From the NCBI GenBank assembly GCA_016721005.1, contig JADKJM010000018.1, positions 1 through 64,000 of the forward strand: a stretch of DNA of 64,000 bases, written 5' to 3'. Below are positions 27,501-35,615 of this stretch, piece by piece; position 1 is the first letter of the stretch; each line of letters opens with the position of its first letter. The DNA comes from Flavobacteriales bacterium (GTDB taxonomy: Bacteria; Bacteroidota; Bacteroidia; Flavobacteriales_F; PHOS-HE28). Below the pieces are notes generated by a model. It was given only the letters and a program-made list of their open reading frames with translations, made no database searches and had not been told where the DNA came from. The position numbers were made by a program, and so were the translations under genes.

Positions 27501-27910
27501 GTGTCCAGAACGCAGCGATCGAGCAGAAGGATCCCTTGCTGATCTACAAGCTGGAGAGTTTCAAGCTGTTCAAGGCCATGATCGAGCGGATCAACGGTGA
27601 AGTGGTGGAATTCCTTGCGCACGCCCAGCTGCCGTCGGCAGGTCCGCGCGTGGATGAAGCACCTGTTGTTCGGCAGCCACAACCCCAACTCCAGATGAGC
27701 CGCTCGGAAGGTCCTGGCCCATCGGCACCACGCGCGTCAGGCCAAGGACGCCCGATGCCGACCGGTGCACCCAACCTGCGCGGACCTATGCCGCCCATGG
27801 GACCACGCCAACCCGTTGCTCCGGTCCGTGTGGAAAAGGAACAAGGGCGCAATGAGCCTTGCGCCTGCGGAAGCGGGAAGAAGTACAAGAACTGCCACGG
27901 TCGCGTATGA
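24527..27910 (+). CDS. secA: Preprotein translocase ATPase SecA
   Basis: 1127 residues, the length usual for Bacteroidota SecA, which carries insertions relative to the enteric protein. It drives unfolded preproteins through SecYEG. Walker A is EMMTGEGKTLVSTLP (about residue 197). The DEAD-box-like motif is YAIVDEVDSVLVDDARTPLI (about residue 300). The preprotein-crosslinking and second nucleotide-binding regions follow, with GRPVLVGTTSVEVSE and IATNMAGRGTDIKLGPGV, then RQLRGRAGRQGDPGSS. The C-terminus is a proline-rich linker and a zinc-binding SEC-C motif, NEPCACGSGKKYKNCHGR. All T9SS, lipoprotein and beta-barrel proteins in the window would first need this machine. Confidence 0.97.
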   Translation: MIGTLTKALKKVFGDKYDRDLKEVMPLVTLAIEAFAKLDGLSNDELRGRTDGLRARIKERIQANDDRIAELRAEIDADPTMDIHERELRYEEVDKLEAKSVGMLEEVLLDILPEAFAIVKETARRFKENDELRVTATELDRDLATKRPDSIRIEGDQAIWKNTWMAAGHAIKWDMVHYDVQLIGGVALHKGKIAEMMTGEGKTLVSTLPIFLNALPGRGVHLVTVNDYLAKRDAEWMGPIHEFHGLRVDCIDKHQPNSPARRNAYLADITYGTNNEFGFDYLRDNMAHAPSALVQRKHNYAIVDEVDSVLVDDARTPLIISGPTPKGDIHQFDEYEPRVRELHNKQKQLVTKFLNEAKADLKGLDDGTTNKEQMERGGLALLRAYRGLPKNQALIEYLSKTGVKSLLQKTENHYLQDQGKEMPKVDAELYFTIDEKQHGIELCDHGLDLISRDVDDPTFFIMPDVGSAIAELEKSDLSGEEKMTRKDELLRDFGVKSERIHTVNQLIRAYALYENDVEYVVMDGKVKIVDEQTGRILEGRRYSDGLHQAIESKEKVKVEAATQTYATITLQNYFRMYHKLAGMTGTAETEAQELWDIYKLDVMVIPTNRTVVRKDAEDMVFKTSKEKYAAVIDEIEALREAGRPVLVGTTSVEVSERMHDMLAARKIPHDVLNAKQHQREAEIVANAGLPSTVTIATNMAGRGTDIKLGPGVKEAGGLAIIGTEKHESRRVDRQLRGRAGRQGDPGSSQFYVSLEDDLMRLFNSERIAKIMDTMGLKEGEVIQHSMVTRSIERAQKKVEENNFGIRKRLLEFDDVMNSQRTVIYKRRHHALFGERLKLDILSMFHDVVNGIVNEHHDEDDFDGFAFTLRRRLLADSPVDAAGFRSMKSDELTDRTYDAVMAQYARNIGRTVAHALPIIEDVEAKQGAQYENIRIPVTDGKTTKPRDVVFNLKKAVATKGQEFQDSIERFVTLDIIDNEWKEHLREMDELRRSVQNAAIEQKDPLLIYKLESFKLFKAMIERINGEVVEFLAHAQLPSAGPRVDEAPVVRQPQPQLQMSRSEGPGPSAPRASGQGRPMPTGAPNLRGPMPPMGPRQPVAPVRVEKEQGRNEPCACGSGKKYKNCHGRV

Positions 27911-27927
27911 AGGTGGTCGTATCAAAA

Positions 27928-27962
27928 CGCGAAAGCCGACCTCTATAGGTCGGCTTTTCGCG
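27928..27962. terminator. Bidirectional terminator between secA and the convergent TonB/MORN gene
   Basis: CGCGAAAGCCGACC pairs with GGTCGGCTTTTCGCG around a TCTATA loop, with a run of A before and T within the arm, so it works on both strands. Confidence 0.85.
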
Positions 27963-27979
27963 TGGTGCTGTACCGTCCT

Positions 27980-28687
27980 CTAGAACTGGACGGGCACCTT
28001 CATGCGCACGCGTACCGGCTGGCCCTTCTCATTTCCCGGCTGCCATGGGGCGGAGGAACGTATGGCATCAACAACATGCTGCCCGATCTTCTCATCCTGC
28101 CCTTCTATCAATCTCACCTCACTAAGGCTACCGTCCTTCTCCACCACGAAGGTTGAAGTATAGGTGCCTTTCACGCGATGCTCCGAAGCCGAGTCGACCT
28201 TGGTCTTCACGTAACGGACCAGTTCCTTTTCATCGCCATCCTTGAATCGCGGCATGGTCTGCGCACGGGTGTAGATGATGTTCGCCAGCGGTTCGGGGTC
28301 GTAGATCTTCTCGGCCAATTCCTGGCCCCACGCATCGAAGCGTTCCCAGATCCCGGTCTTCAACCCGTTCACATATTCTCCACGACTCTCCACACGACCA
28401 TTGGGATGGTAGAACACGAAACTCCCCTGCTGGATCGTGAGTTGCGCATCGGAATAGGAACCTTCCGCCTTCACCTTGCCGTCCATACTGTAGGTCTTGG
28501 CCATGAACAGTTCACCTTCCTTGCCCGTGACCTCGCGGTAGAACGTCGCCTTCTTCTTCACCGCTGGACTTAGCACGTCACTCAGATACTGTCTGTCCTC
28601 GTTGTTCTCCTGGCCGTAGGACCGGGATGGGCAGAGCGGCAGGATCAATGCTGCTGTGAGTAGGAGAGTGAGGTTGCGCACGTTCAA
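27980..28687 (-). CDS. Periplasmic protein with MORN-type repeats and a TonB C-terminal domain
   Basis: 235 residues. An N-terminal signal sequence (LTLLLTAALILPLCPSRSYG) leads to MORN-like repeats at about residues 60-125 (GKVKAEGSYSDAQL, NGRVESRGEYVNGLKTGIWE). A TonB_C-like domain follows from about residue 150 (GTYTSTFVVEKDGSLSEVRL, then VVDAIRSSAPWQPGNEKGQ). Such proteins are common in Bacteroidota. The TonB domain lacks an N-terminal membrane anchor, so it is unlikely to be a classic energy transducer. It is the last gene of the minus-strand block and ends at a shared terminator with secA. Confidence 0.75.
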   Translation of the reverse strand: MNVRNLTLLLTAALILPLCPSRSYGQENNEDRQYLSDVLSPAVKKKATFYREVTGKEGELFMAKTYSMDGKVKAEGSYSDAQLTIQQGSFVFYHPNGRVESRGEYVNGLKTGIWERFDAWGQELAEKIYDPEPLANIIYTRAQTMPRFKDGDEKELVRYVKTKVDSASEHRVKGTYTSTFVVEKDGSLSEVRLIEGQDEKIGQHVVDAIRSSAPWQPGNEKGQPVRVRMKVPVQF

Positions 28688-28740
28688 GGTCTTTTGACAA
28701 GCCCTTGGAACGAATGATCCGCAGGAAGGTTACCCGACGA

Positions 28741-30279
28741 TCAGCCCGCCCATCCCTCCCGATCGAGACTGCGGTACTGGATGGCTTCGGCGAGGTGATC
28801 GGTCCGGATATCCGGGCTTCCCGCCATGTCCGCGATCGTTCGCGCGACTTTCAGGATGCGGTCATAGGCGCGTGCGCTCAACCCCAGGCGGTCCATCGCC
28901 TTCTCCAGCAGTGCTTGGCCGACCGGGTCGATCCGGCAGATCTCCCGCAACTCCTTGCTGCCCATCTGTGCATTGCAATGGATACGCTTCCCGGTATAGC
29001 GCTCCTGCTGGACCTTGCGCGCGGTGATCACGCGTTCGCGCATATCCACGCTTCGCTCGCTCGGCCGTTCAGAGCTGAGTTCACTGAAAGGGACCGGGGT
29101 CACTTCGATGTGGATGTCGATCCGATCGAGCAGCGGACCGCTCACCTTGTTCAGGTACTTCTGCACCACACCGGGCGCGCACACGCATTTCTTGTCGGGG
29201 TGATTGTAATAGCCGCACGGACACGGATTCATCGCCGCCACCAACATGAAGCTCGCGGGGTATTCCACGGAGAACTTCGCACGGCTGATGGTGATGACCC
29301 GGTCTTCCAAAGGTTGGCGCAACACTTCAAGGACCTGCCGCTTGAACTCGGGAAGTTCATCAAGAAAGAGAACGCCGTTGTGGGCCAAGCTGATCTCGCC
29401 GGGTTGTGGATACGATCCACCACCGACCAGCGCCACATCACTGATGGTATGGTGCGGTGAACGGTACGGTCGCACACTGAGCAGACTATCCTCCTTGCGC
29501 AGCTTGCCGGCCACGCTGTGGATCTTGGTGGTCTCCAGTGCTTCTTCGATCGTGAGCGGTGGCAGGATCGTGGGCAGCCGCTTGGCGAGCATCGTCTTGC
29601 CTGCGCCGGGTGGTCCGATGAGGATGATGTTGTGCCCGCCGGCAGCCGCTATCTCGAAGGCGCGCTTGATATTCTCCTGGCCCTTCACATCCGCGATATC
29701 CACCGGATAACTGCGGCTGCTGTTCGCGAACTCCTCCGCGATATCCACTTTCACCGGCTCGAGATCACTCTGACCTTTCATCAACGCGACCACTTGGGTC
29801 AGGTGCTCCACACCGAACACATCCAAGCCGGTGACGATCGCAGCTTCGCGTGCGTTGGCAGCGGGAAGGATGATCCCTTTGAAGCCTTGTTTCTTCGCCT
29901 CCAACGCAATGGGCAAGGCACCTTTGATCGGGCGGACACCGCCATCCAAGGAGAGTTCGCCCATCACCAAGTGATCCACGAGCAGATCCACCGGTGCTTG
30001 CTCAGTGGCGGCCAAAAGGCCCACTGCGAGCGGAAGGTCATAGGCCGTGCCTTCCTTCCGGATGTCCGCCGGTGCAAGGTTCACCGTCACCCCTTTTCCA
30101 CGGGGCATGTAATAACCGTTGTTGCGCAACGCGGCATCCATGCGTTGCTGGCTCTCCTTCACGGAACTATCCGGCAGGCCCACGATGATGAAGAAGGCAC
30201 CGGTCTCCACATTCACTTCCACGGTGACCACGGTGGCGTTGATCCCGAATACCGCGCTGCCGAAGACCTTGACCAGCAT
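28741..30279 (-). CDS. YifB family Mg chelatase-like AAA ATPase
   Basis: 512 residues. A ComM/YifB-type protein; ComM helicases act in branch migration during natural transformation, and the role here is inferred by family only. An N-terminal ChlI-like region (MLVKVFGSAVFGINATVVTV) precedes the AAA module with Walker A IGPPGAGKTMLAKRLP (about residue 220) and Walker B GVLFLDELPEF. The arginine-finger region has REICRIDPVGQALLEKAMDR. A four-cysteine cluster (NPCPCGYYNHPDKKCVCAPG) is typical. The ATG at 30279 is chosen because it lies 4 nt after the gmhA stop; the frame extends to 30327 inside gmhA. Confidence 0.9.
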   Translation of the reverse strand: MLVKVFGSAVFGINATVVTVEVNVETGAFFIIVGLPDSSVKESQQRMDAALRNNGYYMPRGKGVTVNLAPADIRKEGTAYDLPLAVGLLAATEQAPVDLLVDHLVMGELSLDGGVRPIKGALPIALEAKKQGFKGIILPAANAREAAIVTGLDVFGVEHLTQVVALMKGQSDLEPVKVDIAEEFANSSRSYPVDIADVKGQENIKRAFEIAAAGGHNIILIGPPGAGKTMLAKRLPTILPPLTIEEALETTKIHSVAGKLRKEDSLLSVRPYRSPHHTISDVALVGGGSYPQPGEISLAHNGVLFLDELPEFKRQVLEVLRQPLEDRVITISRAKFSVEYPASFMLVAAMNPCPCGYYNHPDKKCVCAPGVVQKYLNKVSGPLLDRIDIHIEVTPVPFSELSSERPSERSVDMRERVITARKVQQERYTGKRIHCNAQMGSKELREICRIDPVGQALLEKAMDRLGLSARAYDRILKVARTIADMAGSPDIRTDHLAEAIQYRSLDREGWAG

Positions 30280-30283
30280 GGGT

Positions 30284-30883
30284 TCAATATCTATCCGGTC
30301 TGCGTTCCTGTGCGAGGTCGCGTTCAATGTGATCGATCAACGCGTGGATCACCTTGATATGGATCTCCTGGATACGATCCGCGTACCCGTCGTGAGGAAC
30401 GCGCACTTCAACCGTACACAGGTCCGCGAGCTTGCCGCCGTCCTTGCCGGTGAGTCCGATCACATGCATCCCTTTGTCACGCGCTACTTCAGCGGCACGC
30501 AGTACGTTGGGGCTGTTCCCACTGGTGCTGATGGCGAGCAGGACATCCCCTTCGCGCCCGTGCGCTTGCACGAAGCGCGCGAAGACCTGATCGAAGCCGT
30601 GATCATTGCCCACGCATGTGAGGTGGCTGGGGTCGCTGATGCTGATGGCGGCGATGGGCGCTCGATCATCACGAAAACGACCGGTGAGTTCCTCGGCGAA
30701 GTGCATGGCATCACACATGCTTCCACCGTTGCCACAGCTGATCACCTTGGCGTTCTGCTTCAGGCAATAGCTCATGAACGCAGCGGCTTGTTCCACCGCG
30801 GCGATGTTGGCCGGGTCGGCGAGGAAACGTTGGAGGACATCCGCCGCTTCGGCGAAATGCGACCGGACGCGATCGGTGCTCAT
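30284..30883 (-). CDS. gmhA: SIS-domain D-sedoheptulose 7-phosphate isomerase
   Basis: 199 residues. It converts sedoheptulose 7-phosphate to D-glycero-D-manno-heptose 7-phosphate, the first step of heptose synthesis for lipopolysaccharide. Features are VISCGNGGSMCDAMHFAEEL (phosphosugar binding), LTGRFRDDRAPIAAISISDP, DVLLAISTSGNSPNVLRAAE (the SIS motif) and DRIQEIHIKVIHALID near the end, with family-typical Glu and His. The length is normal. It lies 38 bp downstream of dsbD and 4 bp upstream of yifB, on the same strand. Confidence 0.9.
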   Translation of the reverse strand: MSTDRVRSHFAEAADVLQRFLADPANIAAVEQAAAFMSYCLKQNAKVISCGNGGSMCDAMHFAEELTGRFRDDRAPIAAISISDPSHLTCVGNDHGFDQVFARFVQAHGREGDVLLAISTSGNSPNVLRAAEVARDKGMHVIGLTGKDGGKLADLCTVEVRVPHDGYADRIQEIHIKVIHALIDHIERDLAQERRPDRY

Positions 30884-30921
30884 TCCGTCAAAGATGCATC
30901 ATACCCCGGATCGGAAGAGGG

Positions 30922-33387
30922 TCAGCGGCTGGCCTGTGCCTCAAGTTGCTGCATGCCCGCCAGCCCGCGCTCAAGGAAGGCTTTGTAGTCATCTACATCG
31001 GGCGTGTATCCCACGGGATCGGTCAGGAGTTGGCCATCCGGGCTCAACAATGCATAGTAGGGCTGGCTACTGATCACGAAAGTCTCCAACTGCACCGTGC
31101 TCCATTTGCTACCCGTGGTCTTGATCTGGCGGACCTTGCCGGTGCAAGTGGTGTACGTGTGTTGCTGCTCCTTCGGCAGTTCAAGGTCCTCATCCACATA
31201 AAGCGACACCAGCACATATTCGTTCTCGATCAACTCCTTCACACCCGGCCGTGGCCACACATGCTCTTCCATCTTCCGGCAGTTCACGCATGCCCAGCCG
31301 GTGAAATCGATCATGACCGGTTTACCGAGTTCGCGTGCCTTGGCCATTGCTTCATCCAGGTCATGCAGGACCACCGGTTTGTTCGGCAGGACCCAGCTGT
31401 ACCACACGGGTGGCGCAAGGCCGCTCATCAGCGCCATGGGCGTGAATGTGTTCTTCTCCTTGTCCACGCGAAGGCCGAGCGAGAGGTAGATCGTGATCGC
31501 GGTGAAAGCGGCAATGAAACCCCAGCGTGTGATCGAGCGGGACTTCACCGGACTATCATGTGGGAACTTGATGAACCCGAAGAGGTAGAGCACAATGCCC
31601 AATGCACAGATGACCCATACCACCATGAACAGTTCGTAGGACACCAAGTGCCACTGACGCACCAGATCCGCATTGCTCAGGAACTTCAGCGCCAAGGCCA
31701 CCTCGGCGAAGCCCAGCACCACCTTCACGCTGTTTAGCCAACTTCCACTTCGCGGCAGGCTGTTGAGCCAACTGGGGAACAGCGCGAAGAGCCCGAAAGG
31801 CAATGCGAGCGCGAGGCCGAAGCCGCCAAACCCGGTTGTGAGTTGCCACGCACCACCATCCGCGGTAAGCGCACCAGCGAGCAGGGAACCCAGGATCGGG
31901 CCTGTGCAACTGAACGATACCAAAGCCAAGGTGAAGGCCATGAAGAAGATGCCGATCATGCCGCCGAACTTGGAGGCGTTCTGGTCCATGCGGTTCACCC
32001 AACTGGCCGGCAGGGTGATCTCGAAGTAGCCGAAGAACGAAACGGCGAACACCAGGAAGATCACGAAGAAGAAGATGTTCAGCCAAGGATTGGTACTGAT
32101 GACGTTGAAGATGTCCGGGTTCACGGATCCCAACAAGTGGAAAGGCAAGCTGAACAAGAGATAGATCCCCAGGATGAACGCAGCGTATGTCAGTGCGTTC
32201 TTCAAGCCGGTGGCCTTGTCCTCACTTCCCTTGGTGAAGAAGCTCACGGTCAACGGGATCATCGGGAACACGCACGGCGTAAGCAAGGCCACCAGTCCGC
32301 CGCCGAAGCCCAAGAGGAAGATCCAGAACAAGGAACTCTTGTCCTCTTCCTCTTCCGTACCCTTCACCACCGGTGACTCGAGATCGACCGTGTTCAACTT
32401 GTACTTGCATTCACCGCCCGGGGCCATGGTGATGGAACCGATCGTCACCACTCCGGTCGCAAGATCCACGGAGAACGGAACCGGGTCTGGGAACGTGCAT
32501 TCCATGTCATTGCACGTCATGAACTTCACGACACCGGATACCGAGGTCGTTCCGTCCGCCACATGCACCTTCTGGGCGAATTCGGCAGCGTGCTTGAACT
32601 TCTTCAGCGTGATCCCGAAGAATTCATCCAGCCCTTCAATCGCATGTTCACTGGTTTCTTGCGCCATGCCAACGAACTGTGCAGCACTCGCCGTATCCAA
32701 CTCGAAACTGGTCGGGACGGGACCATCGCCGACGATATTCTGCGAGTAGATGGACCATCCATCGGAGATGTTCGCTTTGAACGCGAAGAGCCATTCGCCT
32801 TCCCGCTGCTTCGTGGCCGTGAGAGCCCACGTTACCGGATCAGAGGGCCCTTGCCTTGCAACGCCGATCGGTTCCGAGGTATAGGGCAATGGTGCGAACT
32901 CGGACTTCCCTTCTGCAAGCGAAACGCGGAAATAGAGCGGGAACGGGAAATTGCAACGGGTATCATCACAGGTTTGGTAATCCAGTCTACCCGTGACCGG
33001 TTTCGAGGGGTCTGTGACCGTGATCCGTTGTGTAAAGAGCGCGTAGTCCTTGAACTTCTTGACGACCATGCCGAACATTTCGTCATGGCCTTCCAGGATC
33101 TTTCCACCCGTTTCGGCTGGTTTGCCGAGGATCCGTGCGCTGGGGATCGTGTCGAATACGATGACCGTGGGCATCGGCCCCATATCCCCGAAATTCTGCT
33201 GCGAATACACATACCAACCATGCAGGATGTCCGCTCGGAACATCAAGTCCCACTCACCATTACCCACTTTAGCTATGCTGATGGACCATGCCACCGGATC
33301 CTCTTCAGTGATCTTCGGTTGCGCATATGCACCACCCATCACGAGCAGGCCCACCATCACCACCACCCACCTCATCATTCGCCTCAT
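30922..33387 (-). CDS. dsbD: Protein-disulfide reductase DsbD family, with two N-terminal alpha domains
   Basis: 821 residues. It carries electrons from cytoplasmic thioredoxin to the periplasm. The signal peptide is MRWVVVMVGLLVMGGAYAQ. Two DsbD-alpha domains follow, each with a CX4C pair: TCDDTRC near residue 141 and TCNDMEC near residue 291. The membrane domain (about residues 370-640) has multiple helices, with cysteines in LTPCVFPMIPLTV and VSFSCTGPIL. The C-terminal thioredoxin domain has PVMIDFTGWACVNCRKMEE (CVNC). The start at 33387 overlaps the stop of the upstream gene (ATGA); the frame extends further to 33456 inside it. Having two alpha domains, plus a third coded separately, is unusual compared with the enterobacterial protein. 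Confidence 0.9.
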   Translation of the reverse strand: MRRMMRWVVVMVGLLVMGGAYAQPKITEEDPVAWSISIAKVGNGEWDLMFRADILHGWYVYSQQNFGDMGPMPTVIVFDTIPSARILGKPAETGGKILEGHDEMFGMVVKKFKDYALFTQRITVTDPSKPVTGRLDYQTCDDTRCNFPFPLYFRVSLAEGKSEFAPLPYTSEPIGVARQGPSDPVTWALTATKQREGEWLFAFKANISDGWSIYSQNIVGDGPVPTSFELDTASAAQFVGMAQETSEHAIEGLDEFFGITLKKFKHAAEFAQKVHVADGTTSVSGVVKFMTCNDMECTFPDPVPFSVDLATGVVTIGSITMAPGGECKYKLNTVDLESPVVKGTEEEEDKSSLFWIFLLGFGGGLVALLTPCVFPMIPLTVSFFTKGSEDKATGLKNALTYAAFILGIYLLFSLPFHLLGSVNPDIFNVISTNPWLNIFFFVIFLVFAVSFFGYFEITLPASWVNRMDQNASKFGGMIGIFFMAFTLALVSFSCTGPILGSLLAGALTADGGAWQLTTGFGGFGLALALPFGLFALFPSWLNSLPRSGSWLNSVKVVLGFAEVALALKFLSNADLVRQWHLVSYELFMVVWVICALGIVLYLFGFIKFPHDSPVKSRSITRWGFIAAFTAITIYLSLGLRVDKEKNTFTPMALMSGLAPPVWYSWVLPNKPVVLHDLDEAMAKARELGKPVMIDFTGWACVNCRKMEEHVWPRPGVKELIENEYVLVSLYVDEDLELPKEQQHTYTTCTGKVRQIKTTGSKWSTVQLETFVISSQPYYALLSPDGQLLTDPVGYTPDVDDYKAFLERGLAGMQQLEAQASR

Positions 33388-33833
33388 TTCGCGTGCGGTG
33401 TTACGCGGATGGAGAAGGGCACGGCCACTGGCGGTAAGCAGGTCTTTTCGTTGCACACCATGTATTCCACTTCGCCCTCCACGAGGAAGGGACCTTTCGC
33501 AACCGGGTCGATGATCAGTTCAAAACGCGGGGTGCCGGAATGGTGCCGCACGACCATGCCGAAGTTAATGTCGTAACCCACGACCGGGTCGGGTTCAACC
33601 AGCTTCCCAACTACTTCGTAGGCCTTGGATGGTTCGAACCGGAAACTGGTCGGGACCGGGCCTTGATCACTCGGGAGTTCGGTGGCATAGAGATGCCATC
33701 CTTTCTCCAGCGTCGCGACCAGTTCAATGCTGACCTGTCCGTTCGGGAGGGTCCGCGCGCTGAATGTCCAGGATGCCGGGCTGGCATCCGGTGAAACGGA
33801 CAGGAGACCGAGGAGAGGAAGGATGGCGAACAT
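33384..33833 (-). CDS. Stand-alone DsbD N-terminal (alpha) domain protein
   Basis: 149 residues. A signal peptide (MFAILPLLGLLSVSPDASPA) is followed by one DsbD-alpha immunoglobulin-like domain with GWHLYATELPSDQGPVPTSF and the cysteine pair VCNEKTCLPPVAVPF near residue 130. It is homologous to the two domains at the start of the following dsbD gene and translationally coupled to it by an ATGA overlap. It probably receives electrons from the membrane domain of DsbD and passes them to a partner. A consensus -7 element lies just upstream. Confidence 0.85.
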   Translation of the reverse strand: MFAILPLLGLLSVSPDASPASWTFSARTLPNGQVSIELVATLEKGWHLYATELPSDQGPVPTSFRFEPSKAYEVVGKLVEPDPVVGYDINFGMVVRHHSGTPRFELIIDPVAKGPFLVEGEVEYMVCNEKTCLPPVAVPFSIRVTPHAK

Positions 33834-33844
33834 GCGATGGGACG

Positions 33845-33852
33845 CAAAGCTA
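33845..33852 (-). promoter_or_regulatory. -7 promoter element of the dsbD operon
   Basis: The minus strand reads TAGCTTTG (TAnnTTTG), 12 bp upstream of the ATG at 33833, giving an almost leaderless message. Confidence 0.55.
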
Positions 33853-33923
33853 TCAGCCTCGCGTTGCCAAGGACCGATCGCATGCCCATGATCCTAGGGA
33901 TCCTGCTTGTCGTTAAGAAATGT

Positions 33924-34214
33924 TCACGAAGGAAATTCGATGCCCACGACCCGCGATACCGGGATGGTCAGGCCATACTTGAGCACGATGACCTGATTGT
34001 CGAAAGCCCAGATCGTGGTCTCCACGGCCTTCAAGCCCTCATCGTCCTGGAAGAGGATCCGGCACTTGCCGTGTTCAGCGCTCCCCAAGCGCAGGGCCCG
34101 TTCCATGCGCAAGTGGATCTCCTTGCGTGTTTCGTCGCTCAACTCGACCGGTTCCTTGGGAAAGCGCAACGAGGGGATGCCCTCCTTGGGGACGATGGTG
34201 TGTAGTGTGGCCAT
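33924..34214 (-). CDS. Conserved small hypothetical protein (96 aa)
   Basis: 96 residues, starting MATLHTIVPKEGIPSLRFPK, with VELSDETRKEIHLRMERALR and an ending IPVSRVVGIEFPS. No signal peptide and no membrane helix. I do not recognise a named family. The codon use and fold-like pattern (alternating strand and helix) suggest a genuine cytoplasmic protein. It sits between tilS (76 bp upstream) and the dsbD genes, but the consensus promoter in front of the latter makes a functional link uncertain. Confidence 0.65.
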   Translation of the reverse strand: MATLHTIVPKEGIPSLRFPKEPVELSDETRKEIHLRMERALRLGSAEHGKCRILFQDDEGLKAVETTIWAFDNQVIVLKYGLTIPVSRVVGIEFPS

Positions 34215-34289
34215 GATGCGGAGGATCTAGTGCCCGGAAGTTAGGCATGTCCCCGATCCGTTCCACCAGCGGTGGCGAAATTCAACGGA

Positions 34290-35615
34290 TCATTCGTCGC
34301 TCCACGAACAGCGGAATACCCGACCGGGGTCCAGCCCGGCTTGGAAGCCTTCCGCAATGCGATGGCCCACCAACCAGACCACTTCATCGCCATTCAGCAT
34401 CACGTAGGAGTTCGATCTACGCTCCACAGGGACCTTCGCATCGGTGAGGATATCACTCACCAATTTGCTCCCCCCTAGTCCGATAGGACGCATTCGATCA
34501 CCAGCCTGCCAAGGCCGTACGACGACCGGGAAGGAAAGCCGGTCCGCATCCAACAGGGCTTCATTCATGTGTTCAGGAACCTTTGCTCCACCTCCGTCCA
34601 TGAATGCCCAGTGCAACGGACCTCGCGTTCCCTGCTGCTCACCGTCATCGATCACATACACGGGTCGTTCGTGTTCCACTGTTCCGATGTGGAGGTGATC
34701 ACGATCCACACTCACCAGACAATTCCCGGAGGTGAACACTGCACCCGTGTTCCGCTCGATAATGGAATCATGGATGCGCTCAAGCGTATCGGGATGGGAT
34801 CCGAGCCCCCGTAGAAGGCTATGAAGGACCAACGCCGGTGTTCCCGAGTCCTCGATCAACGTGAAGGGTACTTCTTTCGAGCCGTCATTGGCTTGCGGGA
34901 TCCCCGAGAGCAAGGACTCCAGCCGTTGCTCGGCCGATGTTTCCAATTCACGCAGCATCCGGATGGAACGTGCCATGGTTCGTGATGAACCCGGACGTAG
35001 TTGCTCCAGCAACGGGATCAGATCCTGACGGATCCGGTTCCGCAAATACTTCGGACTTGCATTGCTGCTATCCTCCCGGAATGGAATGGAATGGTCTCGC
35101 GCGTGATCCAGGATCTCATCGCGATGGACTCCGAGCAGCGGACGGATGCACTTACCGCTCTTCCAGGGGATCGCCCCCCATCCCTTCGACCCCGTTCCCC
35201 GAAGCAGGTTGATGAAGAGTGTCTCCACCGCGTCGTCGGCGTGATGTGCGAGTGCGACCGGATGATCGATACCCAACTCGTTGAACCACGCGTAACGAAG
35301 TTCACGGGCCGCCATTTGCACGGATCCACCGCGATCATGGATCGACGCGGTAACATCCACCTTGCGCACCTGGCACGGAACACCAAGGTGCGAACAGTGC
35401 TCCTGAACAAAGGCCGCATCGGCCCTGCTCTCCTCTCCGCGAAGGCCGTGATCCACATGCACCACGGAAACCGGATGGCGCAGTGCGTGAAGCACGTGCA
35501 GCAGGACCATGCTGTCCACGCCACCACTGACGGCCACGAATACCGATCGCTCCGGGAGCAACAAGCCTTCCCGACGGATCGCGCGGCGCACCTTATCCAA
35601 CATGGCCAAGGACAT
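34290..35615 (-). CDS. tilS: tRNA(Ile)-lysidine synthase
   Basis: 441 residues. It modifies C34 of tRNA-Ile(CAU) to lysidine so that AUA is read correctly. The PP-loop motif SVFVAVSGGVDSMVLLHVL lies near residue 27, and VHVDHGLRGEESRADAAFV follows. The C-terminal region has VRPWQAGDRMRPIGLGGSK and VSDILTDAKVPVERRSN, typical of the TilS substrate-binding domain. The start overlaps the end of pabB by about 23 bp (ATG 35615) or 11 bp (ATG 35603). Both are plausible, and the overlap suggests coupling. Confidence 0.92.
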   Translation of the reverse strand: MSLAMLDKVRRAIRREGLLLPERSVFVAVSGGVDSMVLLHVLHALRHPVSVVHVDHGLRGEESRADAAFVQEHCSHLGVPCQVRKVDVTASIHDRGGSVQMAARELRYAWFNELGIDHPVALAHHADDAVETLFINLLRGTGSKGWGAIPWKSGKCIRPLLGVHRDEILDHARDHSIPFREDSSNASPKYLRNRIRQDLIPLLEQLRPGSSRTMARSIRMLRELETSAEQRLESLLSGIPQANDGSKEVPFTLIEDSGTPALVLHSLLRGLGSHPDTLERIHDSIIERNTGAVFTSGNCLVSVDRDHLHIGTVEHERPVYVIDDGEQQGTRGPLHWAFMDGGGAKVPEHMNEALLDADRLSFPVVVRPWQAGDRMRPIGLGGSKLVSDILTDAKVPVERRSNSYVMLNGDEVVWLVGHRIAEGFQAGLDPGRVFRCSWSDE

